From positions 1-9,995 of the forward strand of contig JAEZNC010000057.1 of NCBI GenBank assembly GCA_023441905.1: a stretch of 9,995 nt of DNA, read 5' to 3'. The stretch comes from Bacillota bacterium (lineage in GTDB: Bacteria; Bacillota; Clostridia; Christensenellales; SZUA-584). The number at the start of each line of letters is the position of its first letter. The first letter of the stretch is position 1. The position numbers and the translations under genes are program-made. Below the pieces are notes generated by a model, which was not told the origin of the DNA, did no database searches, and saw nothing but the letters and a program-made list of their open reading frames with translations. Shown here piece after piece: positions 1-7,356 of the stretch.

Positions 1-706
1 CGTTGGCGGGTGCGTCACTCTGTGTTTCACTGTAAGCACGGCACTCATTAACCAAATTAGTGACACCGTTGAGTGCGCCGATAATGCCTCCGATCAGCGC
101 CGCAGCCAAAAGTATAGTCCATCCGCCGGCTATAATGCTCAATATTGCCCCGATGGCCGATAACACGCCGATCGCAATTTCGAGCAGAGCCACCAAAGCC
201 CCCTCAATCAATTGCTTGCCGCCGTCATAGTTGTACCACTCTTTTATAGACTGCTTTAAATAGCTCACACAGGCATCAGCTTCGCCGAAGGTGTTATTCA
301 GCCATCGCCCCGCAGACGTCGAGTTCCCAAGGCTCGTAAAGAAATAGCTGATGGCATTCTCCAGCGCGCTGTTTCTTATGCCGTATGCCTGTTTAAACGA
401 AGCCGTCAGCGACGCCACCTTTTTTCTCACATTCTGGTCGGTGGTTTCGCACTGGTCCTTCAGTGTCAGCAGATCCGAGGCGTAGGCTTCGTACCTGTCG
501 GCCGTGGCTCTCAAAGCGGTTACCTTGGCATTCGCCCTGCTCTTGGCCGTTGAAAGATAGGAAGACGACGAGCCGCCGTAACTGCACATCTTTTTGTAAA
601 CACTGTCGTTCACCGCGTTTGCATAATTGTCCAGCTTTCTGGCCACATCCTTCGCGTCGTTAGACGCGTCATGTAAAGTCCCGTAAGAAATCGCCAATGT
701 GCTCAT
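1..706 (-). CDS. LXG-like T7SS effector, N-terminal part (3' end beyond window)
   Basis: This is probably the secreted cargo of the type VII system. ATG at 706 is preceded by a perfect AAGGAGG seven bases upstream, and the frame stays open for 235 codons to the window edge. Residues 1-160 are predicted helical: alanine- and lysine-rich, few prolines, with a GGSSSS turn near residues 44-49 separating two helical stretches, as expected for a WXG100/LXG-type hairpin targeting domain. Residues about 168-214 are strongly hydrophobic and glycine/alanine-rich (LVALLEIAIG, then IIAGGWTILL and ALIGGIIGAL), suggesting a membrane-inserting or glycine-zipper segment between the targeting domain and a C-terminal toxin domain that is not visible. 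Cysteines occur at 41, 86, 146 and 222. The gene follows the DUF5082-like gene by 15 bases, the usual place for an LXG effector. The LXG assignment rests on architecture and context, not on a firm motif match. The effector activity and any immunity gene lie outside the window. Confidence 0.75.
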   Translation of the reverse strand, partial: MSTLAISYGTLHDASNDAKDVARKLDNYANAVNDSVYKKMCSYGGSSSSYLSTAKSRANAKVTALRATADRYEAYASDLLTLKDQCETTDQNVRKKVASLTASFKQAYGIRNSALENAISYFFTSLGNSTSAGRWLNNTFGEADACVSYLKQSIKEWYNYDGGKQLIEGALVALLEIAIGVLSAIGAILSIIAGGWTILLAAALIGGIIGALNGVTNLVNECRAYSETQSDAPAN

Positions 707-721
707 GGCTTGTCCTCCTTT

Positions 722-1129
722 TTATTTGCCGCCCAAGGCCGCCTTTTCCTCTTCTTTCTTTTCCTTGTATTTTTCATAGTAGTCGTCTCTGTCATTCGCC
801 GCCTGATTCCTTAGCTTCTGGATGCGCGAAATTTCATCCTCCAGCGCGTCCTTTGAGGGGCCCAAGTGGCAGTCAGAGTTGATCGTTTTTTCTTTCTCGC
901 TGCCGAAGGCGTTGGCACACGATGTGAAGCGTGAATTATGCCGCACCCCGTTGTTCAAATCTCTTTTCAAATCATCAATCCTGTTATTCACGGCGGTGAT
1001 TTCGTCGAAGAGATTATCTGCAAGATTGCTCATGATCCTGTTTAAATCTCTTAAGTCGTCATCGTAATCCTCAACTTCTTTTTTCTTCTGCTTGTATTTT
1101 TCCAAATAATACTGGCTGTTTTTTAGCAC
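722..1129 (-). CDS. DUF5082-like helical T7SS partner protein (YwqH/Lap type)
   Basis: This 135-residue protein is almost entirely charged coiled coil. Residues 1-60 and 95-130 form two long helices rich in K, E, D and R, with heptad-like spacing (YLEKYKQKKKEVEDYDDDL). They are joined by a middle loop carrying C71 and C87. This is the layout of small DUF5082/YwqH-type proteins encoded just upstream of LXG effectors, which in studied systems bind the effector's N-terminal domain and are needed for its export. The start is GTG at 1129, preceded by an AGGAGGG ribosome site; no ATG is available nearby. There is no signal peptide or membrane segment. It lies 19 bases after the WXG100 stop and 15 bases before the effector start, so all three are probably translated as a set. 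The family name is inferred from length, helicity and position. The two cysteines could form a disulfide after export, but this is speculative. Confidence 0.72.
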   Translation of the reverse strand: MLKNSQYYLEKYKQKKKEVEDYDDDLRDLNRIMSNLADNLFDEITAVNNRIDDLKRDLNNGVRHNSRFTSCANAFGSEKEKTINSDCHLGPSKDALEDEISRIQKLRNQAANDRDDYYEKYKEKKEEEKAALGGK

Positions 1130-1148
1130 TCAAATCACCCTCCTCCCT

Positions 1149-1466
1149 TTAGCTGTCCATGGCCATTTTGTACTGCTGACGCATCTCATCGTCCGTGGAT
1201 TCATAGTCCGCTTCCGACTGAACCAGCGCTTCATAGATCTCGAGCAGCGTATCACCGAAATCTTCAATCTTGCTGATGAGTATGTTGTATTGCGATTCGA
1301 ATTCGTTCCGACCCGCGCCAACCCAGTTCTCCTTGATCTTCAATGTAAGCTCGGAGACCTCCAGATTCACGTTTTTATACGCCTCCACAATCTTCTTTAT
1401 CTGCGAATGGGTGGCGTATATGGCCTCTGTGTTGATCGTACCGCTGCAAAGCACATTTTTCGCCAA
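1149..1466 (-). CDS. WXG100 family (EsxA/YukE-like) protein
   Basis: This is a small secreted helical-hairpin protein of the WXG100 superfamily. With the start chosen here it has 105 residues, the family's usual size. It shows the defining turn motif W48-V49-G50 midway (KENWVGAGRNEF) and, near the C-terminus, Y88-E-S-T-D92, which fits the YxxxD/E export signal recognised by the type VII motor. The frame could extend to GTG at 1475, but that codon overlaps the only Shine-Dalgarno sequence (GAGAGGTG). TTG at 1466 sits six bases after it and gives a protein beginning MAKNV, so TTG is preferred. The gene begins 14 bases after the EssC stop and leads the WXG100 - DUF5082-like - effector trio. It could be the general secreted subunit of the machine or a partner dedicated to the downstream effector; the sequence does not decide between these. 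Confidence 0.9.
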   Translation of the reverse strand: MAKNVLCSGTINTEAIYATHSQIKKIVEAYKNVNLEVSELTLKIKENWVGAGRNEFESQYNILISKIEDFGDTLLEIYEALVQSEADYESTDDEMRQQYKMAMDS

Positions 1467-1472
1467 AATGAA

Positions 1473-1480
1473 CACCTCTC
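1473..1480 (-). promoter_or_regulatory. Ribosome binding site deciding a TTG start for the WXG100 gene
   Basis: GAGAGGTG lies directly after the EssC stop codon and six bases before TTG at 1466. An upstream GTG in the same frame (1475-1473) is the last three bases of this element, so it is unlikely to be the start. Confidence 0.6.
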
Positions 1481-4400
1481 TTACTCGAATATTTTGATCT
1501 TAGAATAATTTCCACCGTCGAACCGATATCCGACCGACTTGCCGTACGACGCGTCCGTTCGGTTTCGTCCGGTAATTTCAAACAGTTTGCTTTCCGATAA
1601 CGGAGCAAACAAGATCCCCTTTCTCTCATCTTTAACAGCTTTCAGTATATCTGACGAATTGAATCCTACCGGTTGGTTATCAACCGTCGAGATGAGAATA
1701 AAGGCTCCGAATTCACTAGCCCCCTTAATTAAATCTGCAAACGCCTTGCTGTCTGCTTTCTCGTTACATATTTTCTTTAATACTTCAGTATTGTTGAGCA
1801 CTAGCAGCAAATAAGGGGCATCGTCCGGTTCATCTAATTCGTCGTGTCGATTTAAAACCTCGTCACTGAATTCGCCGATCAGCGACAGAGCTTCGGAGAC
1901 ATCGTTCGTGTACTTTTTGACAAATCCGTAAGCGGCGCATTCCTTGAGCGTTTTGTACTTGTCGTCAATCACAATGGCCTCGGCATTATGGAATATGATC
2001 GTCTCTTTGAGTGTACTCAACAGCTTCAACGCAAACCGTTCTCTGCACTCCGCATCGCCCGTCAATGCCAGGAAGCCGCATGTGTTCATGTCGAGCACCG
2101 AATAATCAACTGTCTCAAAATCCATGCCGATGGGCACAAGCCCTTTGTTTCTAAAGACGCGGCTGTCGGCTGTGATTGCGTGATGCAGCACCAGCTTTTC
2201 CGGCACCATCGGTATGGCGCGGGCGCTGCTCATGCAGCCGGTATTGCGGTCTTCTATAAACCGTTTAAGCTCCTGGCTTCTTTCAGCTTCTTTATCGCCC
2301 TTGCCGAATATCGCCACCTGATATTCAAGAATACGCTTGTCCAGCATCATCAAGCCTCTGCCCGGGTTTTCTTTGGGCGTGTCTTTGCAGTGCCCAAATA
2401 CCGAGCTGTACTCATTCGGGTCATTGCAATTGAGAACGAATTTTTTCCCAAAGTTCGACTGCGTGCGGTAATTGAGCGCGTTTGAGGCCGCCGCTGTGAT
2501 GATAAACGATATGCCCACCCCCTGTGCTTCTCTGGTGAGGCTGTTCAGTTCATCAGCCTGATCGGGGAAGTATTCCTTGAATGCCGCCATGTTATCGATT
2601 ATCACGACGATCATCGGCAGGTCTTTAAAGCCCGCATCCAAATACGCGGCGAAATTGCCAACCCCTTTTCCGGAAAGAACGCTTTTCCTTTCCGCCACAA
2701 TCGTGTTGAGCAGCTTAAAGAGGTTTTTGCATTTTTCTTCTTCGCTCGAAAGCACAACGCCGCCGACATGTGAGGCGTTCTCAAAGATTTTCAGCACCAT
2801 GCTGCCGCAGTCAATCAAGTAAATATTCACCTGAGACGGATCATACTTTTTAATCAAACCGTAAGTGATGGTCTGCAGCATCACGGTTTTGCCGCTCTGC
2901 GCCGAACCCACAATATAGATGTTTTCTTTGGAAGGCTCTATCGTCGCCTCACCTTGCCGCTGCTGCTGAGGATCATCAAAGACGCCTATGGGAATACAAA
3001 GGCCAAGCTCATCGGCCGCGTCGTAAACCAGCGCATCTGTCTTCATCACATCAGCCAGCGAAGGCAGACAAATGCCCGGTAGTTTCTTAACGCCTTTTTT
3101 TAAACAATAATCGTTCACGAATTCGACGATGGCCTGTAGCTGATTCTTCGATTCCGTCTCAGTCTGTACTTTCCGATTTGTATAAACCAGCGTTTTTCCA
3201 CCCCAAATGTTACTTTCAAAAACTTCAAATATATTCTCACTACTATCGCTACCGGTAGGTACATTACCCCCGCTGTAGGCCGACTGGAACAATTCGAATA
3301 TTTCATTGTTTCCGACCTGGAAGTAGGCACGCCCTGGCTCTACAATCTCAGCAGCTAACGGTGTCTTGATGACCTCGTTGCTGTCTTCCTTCGTTTGCAC
3401 CTTGAGGCACAGCTTAAACCGCGAATTGCTCCATATCTGGTTGTCCACCACGCCGGCCGGCTTTTGCGTCGCCAGTATCAGGTGAATACCCAGCGTACGG
3501 CCGATGCGCGCTGCGCTGATGATCTCCTTCATGAAATCCGGATGCTCCGCCTTCAATTCGGCAAACTCATCAACAATCATGATGAGATGCGGCAGCGGCT
3601 TTTCAACTTTGCCCGATTTATACAGCTTTATGTAATCGTTGATATGGTTGACGCCGCAGGCAGAGAACATTTCCTGCCGCTTTACCAGCTCGGCTTTGAT
3701 GGAGAGAAGCGAGCGGCTGATTTCCCTGCCGTCGATGTTGGTGATTGTCCCAATCAGATGCGGCAGCTCCTTAAACTGATTCGCCATGCCGCCGCCCTTA
3801 AAGTCGATAATCACGAACCCCACCTCGTAAGGATGGAACAACGTTGCCATTGAAAGAATATATGTCTGCAGGATTTCGCTTTTGCCTGAGCCCGTGGTAC
3901 CGGCGACCAAGCCGTGAGGGCCATGGGCTCCCGCCTTATCGCTGATATCGAGATACACAATCTGGTTTTTGCTCTTCACGCCGAGCGGTGCCGATAGGCT
4001 TTTGTAGACGAGCGACGCCTCCCATCGCTGCGCCAGATTAAGGTCCTCAACGGAGATGATATCGAGCAACTCAAACATGGTTATATTCTTTGTGAGCTGC
4101 CCTTCCAGCGTCACTTCATCAACGGTGACCGCACCCAGCTTCAGCGCAACGTCGCCCGCTGTCTTGTCCGAAATATCGGGATAAACAAAATCCGCTATGA
4201 CATCTCCGTTTCGCGTTTTGAGCGCTTTTCCGCTTTGATGCGAGTCAATCCGAATGATTTCCGTACACCCCTGCGGCAGGAATTCCTCATACTCTTCGAA
4301 GAACACAAACGTGAAACCAAGGTCATTGCAGTTTCTGATGTACTTTGTGATCGGGTGCCGGTCCATCACGGATGAATCCGTGACGAGCACAATATAATAC

Positions 4401-6007
4401 TGATCGAATGCTGTCTGCTCATTTTCCCGACGCTCATTCTCTCTCGACGACAGCACTGAATATAAATTCTCAAGAATCAGGTTTTTGCTTTCATCATCGC
4501 ATACAATATTCTTCACTTTGAGCTGATCGTTTTCAACATTGTGCAGCCATCTGACCCAGCTCATTTGCCCGATATCCGCCGGGCTGACGATATAAACAAG
4601 CTTCACCTCGCCATAGAAGTGGCGCAGCGCCACATCGAGGCTCAGGTTCTTAATCATTCTGTTGAGCTCCGCTTTTTTGCCCACCACGCCAATGCCGTTA
4701 GACGCGTTAAAATCCGATATGATCGGCGCGTTTTCAATAAACCTGTATTCTTCCGCCACCTGCCGGGGAATCTCAGCAAGAGGGTCTTGCGTATCAATAA
4801 ACTCCTGTTTGGCGTATTTCACCTCATTCGCCGATTCGACCGTCCCTTTACCGAGATATATTTGCAGAAAATCAGCATCTTCGGGTGATTTTTCAAACAA
4901 ACGCCGTCCAAAATCCATGGCCTCTTGGATGCTGTTGTCTAAAGATTCATAGATCAAATTCCGAACGCGGAGCTCGTTGCTTCGCGCTTCTTCAATTTTG
5001 ACACGCTTTTCTTCAATATATTTGTTGTAATTTTTAATCCGTTCGGCAAATTCCTTTTTGTAGTTCCTGCTGTCCTGTACGAAAGATACCACTGACATCA
5101 CAACGCCCACCGACATGGAAACGGCACTGTATATCACAAACGAACTGCCGCCGCCCATGACTCCCCTTAGAAAAATAGTCATAGCCAGCATAATGACTGC
5201 GGGAATCAATGACATGACAATGTTCTTTTTGGGTTTTTGCGGCTTTTGAACCGGCTGTTGAATCTCCAAGTCTATTTCAGGAATTTCATATTGAACTCGC
5301 GTATTGCGCTTAAACTTGGGGTATGTGAGATGGCTTTTCTGCTCGGTTGAATCTTCGTATCGCAATCCATTCACTTTGATATTCTGATTTGATGAGGTGA
5401 ACAGTGTTTTGTTTTTAAAGTAAAAACTGTACCCCACAATGGCGAAGAAATCATAATCCTTGATTTCTTTCTTCTTCTGCACCTTGACGCCGTTGATATA
5501 AGCGCCATACCGGGTATTGTTATCAATCAAAAACCATTTCTCATTTTCGTTAACGAGGGATATATATTCGGAGGCAAGATATTCGTCGATAATCAAGATA
5601 TCCGAATTCAGCGCGCTTCCTATGATGATGGTATTTTTGTTCGATATATCGATGGCTCTGTTATATTCTTTGCGCTCATAATCAAAATCGAGCGTGAAGA
5701 AAAGTGTAAACACTTCATTGCCGGATTCCTGATATCTCACGCTGAGTTCATCGCCATGCTTTAATTGCTTGGCGACCAATTTTCTGACATCACCGTGCGT
5801 CAAATACACGCTGTCGGAACAGGCGATGCGCCATCCCTCACGGTCCTGCACCAGTGCTAACTCAATCTGACCGAAAAACATATCTTTTCGGAGACGAACA
5901 GCACAATCAACACCCGTACCGATCTTCAGCTCGTTTAATTCGGGCGCCAGCTCAATTTCTTTATGAATATTTTTGCTCGATATGATCAACCTGTACCTGA
6001 GCTGCAT
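1481..6007 (-). CDS. essC: T7SSb motor ATPase EssC (FtsK/SpoIIIE family)
   Basis: This is the membrane-anchored motor that powers and selects substrates for type VII secretion. It has 1508 residues, the normal EssC length. In order: an FHA-like domain (about 1-105); a second FHA-like domain (about 110-205) with RYGAYINGV where canonical FHA proteins have NGTxxNG; two membrane helices (about 263-281 and 288-310); a charged coiled region (about 311-375); a linker domain; and three FtsK-type ATPase modules. Module 1 is complete: P-loop GTTGSGKS at 703-710, IIDFKGGG at 733-740 and VDEF at 812-815. Module 2 has P-loop GSAQSGKT at 1034-1041, but its Walker B reads IIDN at 1136-1139, so the catalytic glutamate is replaced by asparagine. 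Module 3 has a degenerate P-loop near 1317-1325 (GDAECRERF) lacking the GK[ST] residues. ATG at 6007 follows GGGAGGGG closely. It is nine bases from the YukD gene, with no EssB gene between them. Confidence 0.97.
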   Translation of the reverse strand: MQLRYRLIISSKNIHKEIELAPELNELKIGTGVDCAVRLRKDMFFGQIELALVQDREGWRIACSDSVYLTHGDVRKLVAKQLKHGDELSVRYQESGNEVFTLFFTLDFDYERKEYNRAIDISNKNTIIIGSALNSDILIIDEYLASEYISLVNENEKWFLIDNNTRYGAYINGVKVQKKKEIKDYDFFAIVGYSFYFKNKTLFTSSNQNIKVNGLRYEDSTEQKSHLTYPKFKRNTRVQYEIPEIDLEIQQPVQKPQKPKKNIVMSLIPAVIMLAMTIFLRGVMGGGSSFVIYSAVSMSVGVVMSVVSFVQDSRNYKKEFAERIKNYNKYIEEKRVKIEEARSNELRVRNLIYESLDNSIQEAMDFGRRLFEKSPEDADFLQIYLGKGTVESANEVKYAKQEFIDTQDPLAEIPRQVAEEYRFIENAPIISDFNASNGIGVVGKKAELNRMIKNLSLDVALRHFYGEVKLVYIVSPADIGQMSWVRWLHNVENDQLKVKNIVCDDESKNLILENLYSVLSSRENERRENEQTAFDQYYIVLVTDSSVMDRHPITKYIRNCNDLGFTFVFFEEYEEFLPQGCTEIIRIDSHQSGKALKTRNGDVIADFVYPDISDKTAGDVALKLGAVTVDEVTLEGQLTKNITMFELLDIISVEDLNLAQRWEASLVYKSLSAPLGVKSKNQIVYLDISDKAGAHGPHGLVAGTTGSGKSEILQTYILSMATLFHPYEVGFVIIDFKGGGMANQFKELPHLIGTITNIDGREISRSLLSIKAELVKRQEMFSACGVNHINDYIKLYKSGKVEKPLPHLIMIVDEFAELKAEHPDFMKEIISAARIGRTLGIHLILATQKPAGVVDNQIWSNSRFKLCLKVQTKEDSNEVIKTPLAAEIVEPGRAYFQVGNNEIFELFQSAYSGGNVPTGSDSSENIFEVFESNIWGGKTLVYTNRKVQTETESKNQLQAIVEFVNDYCLKKGVKKLPGICLPSLADVMKTDALVYDAADELGLCIPIGVFDDPQQQRQGEATIEPSKENIYIVGSAQSGKTVMLQTITYGLIKKYDPSQVNIYLIDCGSMVLKIFENASHVGGVVLSSEEEKCKNLFKLLNTIVAERKSVLSGKGVGNFAAYLDAGFKDLPMIVVIIDNMAAFKEYFPDQADELNSLTREAQGVGISFIITAAASNALNYRTQSNFGKKFVLNCNDPNEYSSVFGHCKDTPKENPGRGLMMLDKRILEYQVAIFGKGDKEAERSQELKRFIEDRNTGCMSSARAIPMVPEKLVLHHAITADSRVFRNKGLVPIGMDFETVDYSVLDMNTCGFLALTGDAECRERFALKLLSTLKETIIFHNAEAIVIDDKYKTLKECAAYGFVKKYTNDVSEALSLIGEFSDEVLNRHDELDEPDDAPYLLLVLNNTEVLKKICNEKADSKAFADLIKGASEFGAFILISTVDNQPVGFNSSDILKAVKDERKGILFAPLSESKLFEITGRNRTDASYGKSVGYRFDGGNYSKIKIFE

Positions 6008-6016
6008 AGCCCCTCC

Positions 6017-6271
6017 CTATTCCGTGAAATTGAGAACAGACCCGTTTCTGATTCCGAAATCTGATAGCAGTTTATTTCCTTTCAGCAATGCAATCGGGTT
6101 CTCAGCCCTTATAAAACAATTGCTTGCGTATGCCGTATCAATATTTAAGTTGTAAGCGCTGTTCAGTGCAATCACCAATTCATTGGCCGAAATATTCAGC
6201 GGTATCTCGATATGCGTTTCGAAACCCCGCCGATGAATTCTCAATATCACTGTGACTTTATCTTGCGGCAT
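6017..6271 (-). CDS. yukD: YukD-type ubiquitin-like T7SS protein
   Basis: This is a small cytosolic beta-grasp protein of the YukD/EsaB family, a conserved T7SSb component that in studied systems modulates or is required for secretion and is not conjugated like ubiquitin. The 84 residues start MPQDKVTVILRI, then give the expected pattern of a beta hairpin (ETHIEIPLNISANELV), a central helix and later strands, ending KLLSDFGIRNGSVLNFTE. The 'L.D.GI..GS.L' ending is typical of YukD. A longer reading to 6337 is possible, but ATG at 6271 has AAGGAG six bases upstream and matches the family length, while the extension would overlap the preceding gene. The stop is nine bases before EssC, and its own ribosome site overlaps the stop codon of the ATPase gene. 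This order (YukD directly before EssC) lacks the YukC/EssB gene that usually sits between them. Confidence 0.92.
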   Translation of the reverse strand: MPQDKVTVILRIHRRGFETHIEIPLNISANELVIALNSAYNLNIDTAYASNCFIRAENPIALLKGNKLLSDFGIRNGSVLNFTE

Positions 6272-6273
6272 AG

Positions 6274-6283
6274 CCCTCTCCTT
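6274..6283 (-). promoter_or_regulatory. Ribosome binding site fixing the yukD start
   Basis: AAGGAGAGGG overlaps the TAA stop of the upstream ATPase gene and is correctly spaced for ATG at 6271. This argues for the short 84-residue YukD and for translational coupling. Confidence 0.6.
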
Positions 6284-7340
6284 ACATAACCAGAATGGAT
6301 GCTTTTTGTATCCCGCTGTCCTTTGACAGGTCTTCACAAGTCAGCTGATCGTAATTTTTAAAATGGCCCACATAATTATTAATGATGAATTTTTTTGTCA
6401 TAGCCGGTGATATCAGTGCATTTTCTTTGTCCTTGTCGAAATCATTGCAGATGAATATATACTTTTCGGAATCAATGCCGTTGATATTGACGGCCAGCAC
6501 ATTTGTTGTATACACAGAAGCGGTATTTTGTTTTGTGACAATCACAACCTTGTCCGCCAAATCGATTAAGCGTGCTTTGTCCTCATCAAAGGCTGTTTCG
6601 GCATCGATGACGATATAGTCGTAATCACCGGTTTTCTTTACAGACAGCGCAAACGTCTCATAAATGGAATAGGGCAGCCCGAGAGACAGCAATGAAGCCT
6701 TGAATGCCGGCAGATAACTGAAAACTTCTTTTCGAATCACGTGCTTTATCTCTTCATATATCTGCCCGCCGGCCGCACTTAGCTTTGTGTACACATCCGA
6801 AGCCGTGATCACACTTTTGTTTTCCAGCATTCTCTGGAAGGATTGCAAACGTTCCGCGTTAATATAGAGAACTTTCTTATAGCTTTTTGAAAGGTACATG
6901 CTCATACCCAAAGCGACTGTTGTTTTACCGGCGCCGCCGCAGGCAGAGCAGACAAGGATAATCTGACATTCTTTTTTAATTTCCAGATTGACTTGCAGAG
7001 AACCGGCGCTTTTGCCCACGATTTCACTGAAAATTTCTTTGATGCTTGTATATTTAAATAAACGAACGACATCCGGATCAGCCGCCCAGTCCCCTTCCGA
7101 CTGCTCCACCATAACGAATATATTATTGATGTTATGGCGCTGTAAATTTGAATTGTAGAACTCCTCCGAAATGATGAGAACATCAATCTTTTGGGGGGAC
7201 GAAAACAAGCTTTCAAAATAACTCTTTTCCGTGATAATCTCCAGTTCAATTTTATTAAAGTATTCTTCCACAAATTTCAATTGCAAAGGAAGAATGTACT
7301 TCTCATCTGTATCAGCAATGATAATCCGAGGCTTGCTCAT
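6282..7340 (-). CDS. ParA/MinD/CpaE-like ATPase with pseudo-receiver N-terminus
   Basis: This is a 352-residue cytosolic P-loop ATPase of the SIMIBI (ParA/MinD) class. Residues 1-110 resemble a response-regulator receiver fold: a first strand ending in acidic residues (IIIADTDE, 6-13) and a strand KIDVLIISEE (51-60). The position where a phospho-accepting aspartate would lie appears to be S58, so it is probably not phosphorylated. The P-loop is SACGGAGKTT at 132-141; the signature lysine of the deviant Walker A (KGGxGKT) is replaced by cysteine. Walker B is YIVIDAE at 242-248. This layout matches CpaE/TadZ-type proteins, which position secretion or pilus machinery; a similar role for this T7SS is inferred. 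ATG at 7340 follows GGGAGAG; the longer frame to 7409 would run into the FHA gene. The stop overlaps the YukD ribosome site. No C-terminal membrane-targeting helix is evident. Confidence 0.82.
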   Translation of the reverse strand: MSKPRIIIADTDEKYILPLQLKFVEEYFNKIELEIITEKSYFESLFSSPQKIDVLIISEEFYNSNLQRHNINNIFVMVEQSEGDWAADPDVVRLFKYTSIKEIFSEIVGKSAGSLQVNLEIKKECQIILVCSACGGAGKTTVALGMSMYLSKSYKKVLYINAERLQSFQRMLENKSVITASDVYTKLSAAGGQIYEEIKHVIRKEVFSYLPAFKASLLSLGLPYSIYETFALSVKKTGDYDYIVIDAETAFDEDKARLIDLADKVVIVTKQNTASVYTTNVLAVNINGIDSEKYIFICNDFDKDKENALISPAMTKKFIINNYVGHFKNYDQLTCEDLSKDSGIQKASILVM

Positions 7341-7356
7341 TAATCTCTCCCGCGCT

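Noticed and set aside
393..882. Several 60-66 codon open frames on both strands
   Set aside because: Shadows of the effector and DUF5082-like genes, which have proper ribosome sites and coherent helical proteins.
1988..2485. 165-codon plus-strand open frame
   Set aside because: It lies wholly inside EssC on the opposite strand, has no ribosome site and has a composition typical of antisense shadows; EssC is unambiguous here.
3395..3853. 152-codon plus-strand open frame
   Set aside because: Antisense to the first, highly conserved ATPase module of EssC; no start signals or recognisable motifs.
4541..4952. Two overlapping plus-strand open frames of about 100 codons
   Set aside because: Both are antisense to EssC and to each other's frame, with no Shine-Dalgarno sequence.
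6272..6337. Longer YukD start at 6337
   Set aside because: The added 22 residues are unlike the family, overlap the ATPase gene end, and lack the ribosome site present before 6271.
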